Assembly (NCBI GenBank): GCA_947589745.1
Contig: CANQCS010000003.1
Coordinates: 53,421 to 117,420, forward strand
Reading direction: 5' to 3'
Length of the DNA: 64,000 nucleotides
Source: an uncultured Oscillospiraceae bacterium
GTDB taxonomy: Bacteria; Bacillota; Clostridia; Oscillospirales; Oscillospiraceae
Below the pieces are notes generated by a model. The model was not told the origin of the DNA and did not search any database. It saw nothing but the letters and a program-made list of their open reading frames with translations. Shown here in pieces: positions 20,036 through 28,836 of the stretch; positions within the stretch are counted from its first letter, which is position 1; every line of letters starts with the position of its first letter. The translations under genes and the position numbers were made by a program.

Positions 20036-21295
20036 TTACCGATTGGACAGGACGTCCTTCTCGTACTGCTTCACGGCGGCCAGCCACTCGCTGCCGGTCT
20101 TGACGCCGGACTTCATGCAGTAGTAATCCCACACCGCGCCGAAGGGCATGGTCTTGCGCTCCTCCATGAGGGCCAGACGGCTGGTGAAGTCCCGGGCGTA
20201 CTCGGCCTCCCGGATGGCGGCGGGGGCCAGGCAGGCGTTCAGCAGGGCCTTGCGGGTGTTGCGCATCCCGATGGCCCAGGCGGCCACGCGGTCGATGGAG
20301 GCGTCGAAGTAGTCCAGGGCGATGTAGGTCCTGGGGATGAAGTCGTTGAACACCAGCTCGTCCATGATCCGCTGGAGCTCGTCGTCCAGCACCACCACGT
20401 GGTCGGAGTCCCAGCGCACGGGGCGGGAGACGTGGAGCAGGATCTCGTCCAGGAACTGGAGGCAGGCGGAGATCTTGGCGGAGATCACCTCGGTGGGATG
20501 GAAGTGGCCGGCGTCCAGGGTGTACAGCAGGCCGTTCTTCACCGCGTAGCCGTAGGCGTACTCGTGGCTGCACACGGTGTAGCTCTCCACGCCGATGCCG
20601 AAGAGCTTGGACTCGATGCCGCAGGGCACCAGCTTGCGGTCGATGCCCTCCTCGGCGAAGATCTCGTCCAGGGAGGCGGTCATCAGGTCCCGGTGCCGCT
20701 TGGTGTCGGCGCAGGTGTCCTTGTAGCCGTCGGGCATCCAGAAGTTGATGGCGCAGGGCTGGCCCAGCTCCTTGGCGAACTCCTGGCCGATCTCCCGGCA
20801 GCGCTTGCCGTGCTCCACCCAGAAGCGGCGGGTGCTCTCGTCGGTGCTGCTCAGGGAGAAATCCCCGTCCATCTTGGGGTGGGAGAAGTAGGTGGGGTTG
20901 AAGTCCAGGCCCATGCCCTGCTCCTTGGCGAAGTCCACCCAGCTGCGGAACTCCTCGATGGTGTAGGCGTCCCGGTCGATGGCCTTGCCGTTCTTCTCGG
21001 CGTAGCTGGCGTGAAGGTTGAACTTGGTCTTGCCGGGGATCAGGGTCTTGGCAAAGGCCGCGTCGGCCCGCAGCTCCTCCGGGGTCCGGGCCCGGCCGGG
21101 GTAGTTGCCGGTGGTGGCGATGCCGCCGGTGAGCTCGCCCACGCCGTCAAAGCCGATGACGTCGTCGCCCTGCCAGCAGTTCATGGACACGGGGATGGCG
21201 TCGGCCCTGGCGATGGCGGCGTCCACGTCCACGCCCGCCTCGCGGTAGGCCTCCTTAGCGTACTCATAGCCCTTCAAGATCTGTTCCTGATTCAT
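20036..21295 (-). CDS. rhaA: L-rhamnose isomerase
   Basis: SMNCWQGDDVIGF...GKTKFNLHASYAE...LDFNPTYFSHPKMDGDFSLSSTDE...HVSRPVRWDSDHVV. Confidence 0.95.
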   Translation of the reverse strand: MNQEQILKGYEYAKEAYREAGVDVDAAIARADAIPVSMNCWQGDDVIGFDGVGELTGGIATTGNYPGRARTPEELRADAAFAKTLIPGKTKFNLHASYAEKNGKAIDRDAYTIEEFRSWVDFAKEQGMGLDFNPTYFSHPKMDGDFSLSSTDESTRRFWVEHGKRCREIGQEFAKELGQPCAINFWMPDGYKDTCADTKRHRDLMTASLDEIFAEEGIDRKLVPCGIESKLFGIGVESYTVCSHEYAYGYAVKNGLLYTLDAGHFHPTEVISAKISACLQFLDEILLHVSRPVRWDSDHVVVLDDELQRIMDELVFNDFIPRTYIALDYFDASIDRVAAWAIGMRNTRKALLNACLAPAAIREAEYARDFTSRLALMEERKTMPFGAVWDYYCMKSGVKTGSEWLAAVKQYEKDVLSNR

Positions 21296-21547
21296 ACTGT
21301 TTTGCTCCTCCCAATATAAATTTAAGTATCGTGATAGACCTGTGCAATCATGCGCTCACCGGGCGAAGCGCCCAAAACCGGGGCTCTGCGGGGAAAGCGC
21401 CCGCTCTTTCATCGAAAATTTTCAGAAAAGACTGTACTTCTCCGGATACTGCTTGTATAATATCACTATACTTTCCAAGATGCACGACGCAATCTTGCCG
21501 ATTATTTGCACTATCCTGTCATTGGATTTTCAAAGGAGGCGGCACGT

Positions 21548-22471
21548 ATGGCCCAACTGCTGGAATACCATCTGGACATGGAGCCCCAGTCCCGCTGGAA
21601 GTACTACTCCGCCCTGCCCGCCACCAAGGCCAACCTCCTGTATCTCCAAGAGGCCGGGGACTTCTACGCCGGGCCGGCGTACTACACCGCCCGGGAGGGG
21701 CTGGCCTCCTACCTGCTGAAGTTGACGGTCAGCGGCTGCGGCCTGCTGAGCTACGGCGGGAAGCAGTACCGGGTCCCGCCGGGGCAGTTCTACCTCATTG
21801 ACTGCCAGCAGCGGCAGACCTACCGCACGGACCCGGACGCCGGGCACTGGCACGTGGTGTGGCTCCACTTCCACGGCCCCGCCGCCGCCTTCTACTATGA
21901 GGCCTTTTTGCAGCAGACCGACGGCAGCCCCATGGCCAGCCTGCCCCCCGACGCCTCCGCCTATGAGCTGGTGGAGAAGCTGCTGGACCTGGACCCGGAG
22001 CAGTCCAGCCAGAGGGAGGTGGACCTGGAGGCCGCCTCCCTGCTGACCCAGCTGCTGACCCAGTGCGTCTCCGCCGCCCGGCAGCCCCTCCAGCGGCAGG
22101 TCCCCGCCCTCATTGAGGAGATCCGGGCCTATCTGGCCCGGAACTACACCCAGAAGCTCACATTGAATGATCTCAGCGCCCGGTTCGGCCTGAGCCCCTG
22201 CTACCTCCAGCGGCTCTTCAAGCGCTGCATCGGCCAGTCCCCCACCGACTATCTCATCTATCTCCGCATGAGCCGGGCCAAGGAGCTGATGCACACCACG
22301 GGCCTGTCCATCAGCGAGATCGCCTACGCCGTGGGCATCGAGAACCTGGGGTACTTCACCCGCCAGTTCCGCCAGCAGGAGGGCCAGACGCCCCAGCAGT
22401 ACCGCAAGCAGCTTATCATGCCCCCCGACAGCGGCGGCCCGGCGGAGAGGGACGGGATCGCTGCGGAGTGA
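21548..22471 (+). CDS. AraC-family transcriptional regulator
   Basis: C-terminal HTH LTLNDLSARFGLSPCYLQRLFKRCIGQSPTDYLIYLRMSRAKELMHTTGLSISEIAYAVGIENLGYFTRQFRQQEGQTPQQYRK; divergent from rhaA. Confidence 0.9.
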   Translation: MAQLLEYHLDMEPQSRWKYYSALPATKANLLYLQEAGDFYAGPAYYTAREGLASYLLKLTVSGCGLLSYGGKQYRVPPGQFYLIDCQQRQTYRTDPDAGHWHVVWLHFHGPAAAFYYEAFLQQTDGSPMASLPPDASAYELVEKLLDLDPEQSSQREVDLEAASLLTQLLTQCVSAARQPLQRQVPALIEEIRAYLARNYTQKLTLNDLSARFGLSPCYLQRLFKRCIGQSPTDYLIYLRMSRAKELMHTTGLSISEIAYAVGIENLGYFTRQFRQQEGQTPQQYRKQLIMPPDSGGPAERDGIAAE

Positions 22472-22550
22472 TTTTTTACCGGGGAGGTTTATCCGCGTCC
22501 CGTTCGGGGGACAATGGGAGTATCCTTCATTTTCTCTGAAAGGAGCCCCC

Positions 22551-22742
22551 ATGATCGCGGCTGAATTCAAGACTCCCCTGTCCACCGTCCGGGTCCACGA
22601 CGAATACTGTGAGGCGCCGGACCGCTGCCTGTCCCGCCTGAGCCTCGTCGTGTCCGAATCCTACAAGCGCAGGGCCCTGCCCTCCGCCCTCCCCCATCCC
22701 CTTCTTCAGAGCGACGGGACTGGCGGCCAAGCCGTGCAGTGA
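22551..22742 (+). CDS. Small hypothetical protein upstream of recombinase
   Basis: RBS gaaaggag before ATG; MIAAEFKTPLSTVRVHDEYCEAPDRCLSRLSLVVSESYKRRALP. Confidence 0.45.
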   Translation: MIAAEFKTPLSTVRVHDEYCEAPDRCLSRLSLVVSESYKRRALPSALPHPLLQSDGTGGQAVQ

Positions 22743-22852
22743 GCGGTCCCGCAAGAAAATGCCGTGCCCCAGGGGCCCGGCATTTTCCAGTATTTGGCCC
22801 GTTGTCATGCAGCCAGAGAGGGCGTATCATGGGAGGCGAAGGGAGGCGAGCC

Positions 22853-24391
22853 ATGGAGAAATATGTCAAATACCTCCGAAAGTCCCGCTTTGACCGGGAC
22901 TACGCCGACGCCAGCGTCGAGGAGACGCTGAAGCGGCACGACGCCATTCTGGACAAACTGGCCAGGGACCGGGGCTACCATGTGGCCAGGACCTACTACG
23001 AGGTGGTCTCCGGGGAGTCCATCGCGGCAAGGCCGGAGATCCGGAAGCTGCTGGCGGAGGTCAGCGCGGGCATGTACGCCGGGGTGCTGGTGGTGGACCT
23101 GGAGCGCCTGGCCAGGGGCAACGGCGCGGACCAGGCCTACATCAGCCAGGTGTTCCAGTTCTCCGGCACGAAGATCGTCACCCCCCTGAAGGTCTACGAC
23201 CCCAACAACGAGTTTGACGAGGAGTACTTCGAGTTCGGCCTGTTCATGAGCCGCCGGGAGTACAAGACCATCAACCGCCGCCTGGTCCGGGGCCGGGACA
23301 GCTCCGCGGCGGAGGGGAAGTATATCAGCGGCATCGCCCCCTACGGCTACACCCGGGTGAAGCTGGCGGGCGAAAAGGGCTACACCCTGGCCCCCTGTCC
23401 GGGGGAGGCGGAGGCGGTCCGGGACATCTTCGCCCTCTTCCTGGAGCACACCGGCACCCAGCGGATCGCCAACGCCCTCAACGACCGGCAGGTCCCCACC
23501 CGCCACGGCGGCCTCTGGTCCTGCTCCACCGTGTCCAACATTCTCTCCAACCCGGTGTACATGGGGAAGATCCGCCGGGGCTGGAGCCGGCAGGTCAGGA
23601 CCTTTGAGGACGGGCAGGTCAAAAAGCACACCAAGCGGCACAAAAGCCTCTCCAACTACCAGGTGTTCGATGGCCTCCACCCGCCCCTCGTCACCGAGGA
23701 GGACTTTCTCCGGGTCCAGGAGCTGCGGACGGCGCGGCAGCCGTCTCCCAAGGTGAAGGCGGACCACCCGCTTCAAAACGCCTTTGCCGGGCTGTTGTAC
23801 TGCTCCCTCTGCGGGAAGCGCATCGCCCGCACCACTCTCTCCAGGCAGCGGGGGCAGCCCGCCCGCCTGCGGTGCGTCAACAGCCGGAACTGCCACAACG
23901 GCACCGCCAACTACGACGTGGTGGAGCGGGAGATTCTCTCCGCCCTGAGCGCCTGGCTGGAGGGCTACCGGGTGAAGATCGACACAGCGGGGTTCGGCCA
24001 GGAGATCGCCGCGCAGCGGGCCGTGCTGGACGGCTGCGGCGAGGCGCTGGCCAGGCTGTCCGCCCAGCTGGACAACGCCTATGATCTGGTGGAACAGGGG
24101 CTCTACACGCCGGACCTGTTCCGGGAGAGGCGGGACAAGCTTCAGCAGGCCATGGAGATGGAGAAGGCCCGGCGGGACGCCGCCGCGGAGGCCCTGGAGG
24201 CGCTGGAGGCCGGAGAGGCCGCCCAGTCCGCCCTGGTTCCCCGGACAGAGGCCCTCCTGGCCAGCTACGGCGAGATGACCGGACAGGAGCGCAACGCCCT
24301 GCTCAAGGCGGTCCTCCGGAAGATCGAATACCGCAAGGGAGCCGATAGGGCGATAGAGATCGACCTCTATCCCCGGCTCCCCCATCTCTAG
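22853..24391 (+). CDS. Large serine recombinase (resolvase N-term + recombinase + zinc-ribbon domains)
   Basis: YVKYLRKSRFD...VVDLERLARGNGADQ...GIAPYGYTRVK...RIANALNDRQVPTRHGGLWSCSTVSNILSNPVYMGKI...GLLYCSLCGKRIAR. Confidence 0.93.
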   Translation: MEKYVKYLRKSRFDRDYADASVEETLKRHDAILDKLARDRGYHVARTYYEVVSGESIAARPEIRKLLAEVSAGMYAGVLVVDLERLARGNGADQAYISQVFQFSGTKIVTPLKVYDPNNEFDEEYFEFGLFMSRREYKTINRRLVRGRDSSAAEGKYISGIAPYGYTRVKLAGEKGYTLAPCPGEAEAVRDIFALFLEHTGTQRIANALNDRQVPTRHGGLWSCSTVSNILSNPVYMGKIRRGWSRQVRTFEDGQVKKHTKRHKSLSNYQVFDGLHPPLVTEEDFLRVQELRTARQPSPKVKADHPLQNAFAGLLYCSLCGKRIARTTLSRQRGQPARLRCVNSRNCHNGTANYDVVEREILSALSAWLEGYRVKIDTAGFGQEIAAQRAVLDGCGEALARLSAQLDNAYDLVEQGLYTPDLFRERRDKLQQAMEMEKARRDAAAEALEALEAGEAAQSALVPRTEALLASYGEMTGQERNALLKAVLRKIEYRKGADRAIEIDLYPRLPHL

Positions 24392-24499
24392 GCCGGTGCA
24401 GGCATCATAGTAGTCACTCACGTGTTAGTGAATGATCCTGCCAAGGGCTACGGCATCCTGATTGAGAATATGCTGTCGGCGGCGGGCCGGGAGACCTGA
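24392..24499 (+). pseudogene. spoIVB: Orphan 3' end of spoIVB (SpoIVB/S55 peptidase C-terminus)
   Basis: AGAGIIVVTHVLVNDPAKGYGILIENMLSAAGRET*; matches B. subtilis SpoIVB tail as recalled ([27 protein letters not shown]); directly upstream of spo0A, the canonical position. Confidence 0.82.
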
Positions 24500-24509
24500 G
24501 CTCCGGCAA

Positions 24510-24538
24510 GGGGCCGGGAGGTGTTTCCTCCCGGCCCC
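24510..24538 (+). terminator. GC hairpin after spoIVB remnant
   Basis: ggggccgggagg-tgttt-cctcccggcccc; no good U-tract. Confidence 0.4.
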
Positions 24539-24814
24539 GGCCGGTTGGAAAGACCGGCGGCCTTTTTGGCAGTCTTGCTTTGTATATATGCAGTCGTCAA
24601 GGACTGCGGTTATTACATTTTATTCACCAGTTTTTCCAAATTTTTACTAATATGGGGAACGGTTTTTGACATTTAAACAAAGATTATACTTGAGTTTTCT
24701 GTCTGTTTATGGTAATTTATAAGCAAGCGGAACCAAAACCTCAGGATTCCGTCTAAACGGCCTGATGCTCCTCACATCATGTCGAGCCGCAAATAACTGA
24801 AAGGACACACGTAT

Positions 24815-25567
24815 ATGGACAAACTTATCAGAGTCATGCTGACAGACACCAACGCAGACGCCCGGGAAATGCTTCAAGAGGTGCTGGAGCAGACGGGCAA
24901 GTTCGTCGTGACCGCCTCCACTGGAGATGGCAGTCAGGTCCTGGACCTGATCGCCGAGACAAAGCCCGATCTTCTGGTGCTGGACCTGATCCTCCCGGGC
25001 CTGGATGGCATCGGTATCCTGCGGCAGCTGGATAAAACCAACCGCCCGCGGATCCTGTCCATCTACCATTTCGCCTCCCAGGACACGCTGGCCGAAGCGG
25101 GGAGCCTGGGGGTCTCCGTATTCCTTCCCAAGCCCTACAATGAGGGGTCCATGGTAGAGCACCTGATCCGGCTGTCGGAGAAGCGGGAGGAGCCGCTGCA
25201 CGCGCCGGGACTGGAGGAACTTGTCACCTCCATCATCCACGAGGTGGGGGTCCCCGCCCATATCAAGGGCTACAAGTACGTCCGGGAGGCCATTATGATC
25301 ACCGTGGAGGACATGGACGTCATCAACTCCGTCACCAAGGTCCTGTACCCCGAGGTGGCCAAGCGCTACCACACCACCCCCAGCCGGGTGGAGCGGGCCA
25401 TCCGCCACGCCATCGAGGTGGCCTGGGACCGGGGCGACCTGGAGACCCTCCAGCGCTTCTTCGGCTACACCGTCAGCAACGCCAAGGGCAAGCCCACCAA
25501 CTCCGAATTCATCGCCATGATCAGCGACCGCATCCGCCTGAAGCTGAAGAAGGGGTCCGTGGGCTGA
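24815..25567 (+). CDS. spo0A: Sporulation transcription factor Spo0A
   Basis: Receiver domain [18 protein letters not shown]; effector domain [24 protein letters not shown]...[53 protein letters not shown]. Confidence 0.97.
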   Translation: MDKLIRVMLTDTNADAREMLQEVLEQTGKFVVTASTGDGSQVLDLIAETKPDLLVLDLILPGLDGIGILRQLDKTNRPRILSIYHFASQDTLAEAGSLGVSVFLPKPYNEGSMVEHLIRLSEKREEPLHAPGLEELVTSIIHEVGVPAHIKGYKYVREAIMITVEDMDVINSVTKVLYPEVAKRYHTTPSRVERAIRHAIEVAWDRGDLETLQRFFGYTVSNAKGKPTNSEFIAMISDRIRLKLKKGSVG

Positions 25568-25599
25568 GATATCCCGCATCTGTTCGATCTCCACCGGGG

Positions 25600-25626
25600 G
25601 AGCGTTTTCGCTCCCCTTTTTTTGCG
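25600..25626 (+). terminator. Intrinsic terminator of spo0A
   Basis: ggggagcgttttcgctcccctttttttt. Confidence 0.7.
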
Positions 25627-25690
25627 GCATATTCCTCTTGTCTCCTGCTTCTTCCTGAAAGGAAAAGAGCATATTCTTCCATCAGAACCA

Positions 25691-25780
25691 TATATCGTTA
25701 CTGTGTAAGAAATGTGGGAGCGCAGCGTTTTGGCAGCGACAGTAACGTTCTTTTGGATACTTTCTCTTTCAGGAAAAAAT
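25691..25780 (+). repeat. RPT-2 copy 5 (diverged)
   Basis: cgttactgtgtaagaaatgtgggagcgcagcgttttggcagcgacagtaacgttcttttggatactttctctttcagg. Confidence 0.75.
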
Positions 25781-25856
25781 ATTTTTACTGTCCGTTTTTT
25801 TGGACAGAACATTTGTTACACTATCAGCAGAAGATCAAATGAAGGAGGAACCCGCT

Positions 25857-26138
25857 ATGTATCAAGCCGTCTCCACCACTGTCATCGACCTGACCCCCTA
25901 CCTGCTCCGGAGCACCCGGGAGCGCGCCCGCGACGCGCTCTACACCGTTCTGGCCCTGTGGACCCAGTATCTGGCCATAGGCGTCCTGGGGCTGTACGGC
26001 CTGCTGCGCCTGCTGCTCCACCCGGAGATACCCGCCGGGTGCTACACAGGGCCGCTGGCGCTCCTGTGGGCCGCGTCGTTCTTCCTGCTGCTGACCAGCT
26101 ATGTCTCGGACCTGGTGCTGTGGCGGGAGGAGGAGTAG
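25857..26138 (+). CDS. Small membrane protein, unknown function
   Basis: RBS aaggagg; MYQAVSTTVIDLTPYLLRSTRERARDALYTVLALWTQYLAIGVLGLYGLLRLLL; two TM segments. Confidence 0.55.
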   Translation: MYQAVSTTVIDLTPYLLRSTRERARDALYTVLALWTQYLAIGVLGLYGLLRLLLHPEIPAGCYTGPLALLWAASFFLLLTSYVSDLVLWREEE

Positions 26139-26233
26139 CTCCCCGCCGGGATGCCCCCTTGACAACCGCGCCGGATGGAGTACAATCTTGTCAAGGGGGC
26201 GCCGCCCCACACTGCCGAATGGAGGAACACGCA

Positions 26234-26764
26234 ATGAGAGAGATTCCTGTACAGGAGCTGCAGATCAACCCCATGACCATGATCGCCCGGGAGTGGATGC
26301 TGGTCACCGCCGGAAATCAGGAGAGGGGCTACAACACCATGACCGCCTCCTGGGGCCACCTGGGCTCCATCTGGGGCCGCCCAGACGGCAAGTGGCCCGG
26401 CGGCCTGCCCACCGCCGTGGTCTACGTCCGGCCCCAGCGGTACACCAAGGAGTTTGTGGATCGGGAGGAGCTGTTCACCCTGTCCGTGCTGGACGAGAGT
26501 TGGCGCAAGGCCCTGGGCTATCTGGGCTCCCACTCCGGCCGGGACGGGGACAAGGTGGCGGCGGTGGGATTGACGCCGGTGTTCGACGGCGGCACCACCT
26601 ACTTCGCCGAGGCCCGGCTGGTGCTGGTCTGCCGGAAGCTGTACCGCGCCCCGCTGCTGGAGAGCGGGTTCATCGACAGGGATATCGTCACCTACGACTA
26701 CCCGGAAAAGGATTTCCACGATATGTACGTGGGCGAGATCCTCAAGGTGCTGGTGGCCGATTGA
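26234..26764 (+). CDS. Flavin reductase-like domain protein
   Basis: MLVTAGNQERGYNTMTASWGHLGSIWGRP...AVVYVRPQRYTKEFVD. Confidence 0.75.
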   Translation: MREIPVQELQINPMTMIAREWMLVTAGNQERGYNTMTASWGHLGSIWGRPDGKWPGGLPTAVVYVRPQRYTKEFVDREELFTLSVLDESWRKALGYLGSHSGRDGDKVAAVGLTPVFDGGTTYFAEARLVLVCRKLYRAPLLESGFIDRDIVTYDYPEKDFHDMYVGEILKVLVAD

Positions 26765-26826
26765 TCCCGCTCCAATGGGCCTTGGGACCGCCTGCCTAGT
26801 ATTTTCCGGCTTCCCGGTCAGAAGAG

Positions 26827-26862
26827 ATGCCCGCCGCGCAAAAGCGGCGGGCATCCTTTTGT
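26827..26862 (+). terminator. Intrinsic terminator
   Basis: gatgcccgccgcgcaaaagcggcgggcatccttttg. Confidence 0.7.
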
Positions 26863-26969
26863 TTATTTCCACAAAATTTTGCTCTTGACTGTCAGATTTT
26901 ATAGAAAAACTTGCCACACATTTTCTTCTGTGCTAGAATAAAGCTATACAAGAAAAGGAGGCGTCCACT

Positions 26970-28565
26970 ATGAAGCTCAGCTTTTTCGGCGCGGATCAGT
27001 GCGTCACCGGCAGCTGCCACTGCCTGGAGGTAAACGGCAAGCGCATCCTCATTGACTGCGGCCTTCAGCAGGGCAGGGACGAGATCGACAACCGGGAGCT
27101 GCCCTTCGCCCCCAACACCATCGACTACGTCCTTATCACCCACGCCCACATCGACCACAGCGGCCGTGTGCCCATGCTGGTCAAGCAGGGCTTCGGCGGC
27201 CAGATCTGGACCACCCGCCTGACGGCGGAGCTGCTGGAGATCATGCTGGCCGACAGCGCCCACATCCAGGAGTCCGACGCCCAGTATGAGAACCGCAAGA
27301 ACCAGCGGGCGGGCCGGGCCCTGGTGGAGCCCATCTACACCGTGGAGGACGCCCAGCGGACCATGACCTACGTCCACACCTGCGAGTACGAGCAGACGGT
27401 GCAGCTCTGCGACGGCGTGAAGGCCACTTTCACCGACGCCGGCCATCTGCTGGGCTCCGCCAGCATCACCCTGGAGCTCAGCGAGAACGGCGTGGAGAAG
27501 ACCGTCGTCTTCTCCGGCGATATCGGCAATATCAACCAGCCCATCATCCGAGACCCCATCCCCCTGGACAGGGCGGATTACGTGGTCATGGAGTCCACCT
27601 ACGGCGACCGGAACCATGTGGAGGTGTGGAGCTACACCTCGGAGCTGGCCCATGTCATCGACCGTACCCTGGGCCGGGGCGGCAATGTGGTCATCCCCGC
27701 CTTCGCCGTGGGCCGCACCCAGGAGATCCTGTACTTTATCCACCGCATCAAGATGGAGGGCCTGGTGAAGTCCATGCCCGACTTCCAGGTCTACATCGAC
27801 TCCCCCCTGGCGGGCAAGGCCACCGGCATCTTCGCCGGGGACCTCCACGGCTACCTGGACGACGAGGCCCTAGACCTGGTGAAGAGCGGCGCGGCCATGT
27901 TCTCCTTCCCCGGCCTGCAGCTGACGGAGTCGGTGGAGGAGTCCAAGCTCCTGAACGCCGACAGGACCCCCAAGGTCATCATCTCCGCCTCCGGCATGTG
28001 CGACGCAGGCCGCATCCGGCACCATCTGAAGTACAACCTCTGGCGGCCCGAGAGCACCATCGTGTTCGTGGGCTTCCAGTCCCCCGGCACCCTGGGCCGG
28101 AACCTGCTGGAGGGGGCCAAGAGCGTGAAGCTCTTCGGCGAGGACGTGGCGGTCCGGGCGGAGGTCCTGAACTTCCAGGGCCTCAGCAGCCACGCCGACC
28201 GTGACCACCTCATCGACTGGGCCAAGCACTTCCAGCCGGAGACCCGGTTCTTCGTGGTCCACGGCGACCGCGAGGTGGCGCCCTACTTCGCGGACACCCT
28301 GGTGAAGCTGGGCTACAAGGCCCACGCTCCCCAGTACACGGAGGTCTACGACCTGGCGGCGGACCGCCAGCTGGAGCGGGGCTATCTGCCCGAGCGGAAG
28401 AAAGTCTTCTACGGCGGCGCCAAGGTCTCCAGCGCCTATCAGCGTCTGGTGGCCGTGGGCAAGCTGCTCCAGGAGGTCATCGTCCGCAGCAAGGGTCGGG
28501 CCAACAAGGATCTGGCCAACTTTGCCGACCAGCTCAAGCAGCTCATCGACCGGTTCGAGAAATAA
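26970..28565 (+). CDS. MBL-fold RNA metallo-hydrolase (beta-CASP, YSH1-like)
   Basis: ITHAHIDHSGRVPMLVKQGF...DAGHLLGSASI...ISASGMCDAGRIRHHLKYNLW...LSSHADRDHL. Confidence 0.88.
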   Translation: MKLSFFGADQCVTGSCHCLEVNGKRILIDCGLQQGRDEIDNRELPFAPNTIDYVLITHAHIDHSGRVPMLVKQGFGGQIWTTRLTAELLEIMLADSAHIQESDAQYENRKNQRAGRALVEPIYTVEDAQRTMTYVHTCEYEQTVQLCDGVKATFTDAGHLLGSASITLELSENGVEKTVVFSGDIGNINQPIIRDPIPLDRADYVVMESTYGDRNHVEVWSYTSELAHVIDRTLGRGGNVVIPAFAVGRTQEILYFIHRIKMEGLVKSMPDFQVYIDSPLAGKATGIFAGDLHGYLDDEALDLVKSGAAMFSFPGLQLTESVEESKLLNADRTPKVIISASGMCDAGRIRHHLKYNLWRPESTIVFVGFQSPGTLGRNLLEGAKSVKLFGEDVAVRAEVLNFQGLSSHADRDHLIDWAKHFQPETRFFVVHGDREVAPYFADTLVKLGYKAHAPQYTEVYDLAADRQLERGYLPERKKVFYGGAKVSSAYQRLVAVGKLLQEVIVRSKGRANKDLANFADQLKQLIDRFEK

Positions 28566-28579
28566 GGAAGGAGACGGCC

Positions 28580-28741
28580 ATGAAGAAACTGCGGATCGCG
28601 GCGATCGTGTTCCTGGTCATCGCGCTGATCGGCGCCGCCCGCTATTTCGGCGGGGTCTCCCCGGTCAACGCCGGGATATTCCTCTTCCCCGGGATCATCG
28701 CGGCGGTGCTGTTCGTCCTGTCGCGGAAGAAGGAGGCATGA
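28580..28741 (+). CDS. Small membrane protein (53 aa)
   Basis: RBS aaggag; MKKLRIAAIVFLVIALIGAARYFGGVSPVNAGIFLFPGIIAAVLFVLSRKKEA. Confidence 0.55.
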   Translation: MKKLRIAAIVFLVIALIGAARYFGGVSPVNAGIFLFPGIIAAVLFVLSRKKEA

Positions 28742-28836
28742 CTTTTTCCGCTGGGAAAAGCCGTCAAGCCGGAAGGTTTTTGCAAAAGGAGGCCCGCCGC
28801 TTATGGAGCGGCGGGCCTCCTTATCCGTTCTGCGGC

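Noticed and set aside
22853-24391. Recombinase as part of a complete prophage or ICE in this window
   Set aside because: No capsid, terminase, relaxase, T4SS or replication genes nearby; upstream are ordinary rhamnose genes and chromosomal sporulation genes.
24779-24786. Possible 0A box (tgtcgag) upstream of spo0A
   Set aside because: Single weak match, not enough to call a site.
28796-28830. Hairpin ggaggcccgccgc...gcggcgggcctcc as a novel element
   Set aside because: Ordinary terminator-like hairpin between convergent genes; single occurrence.
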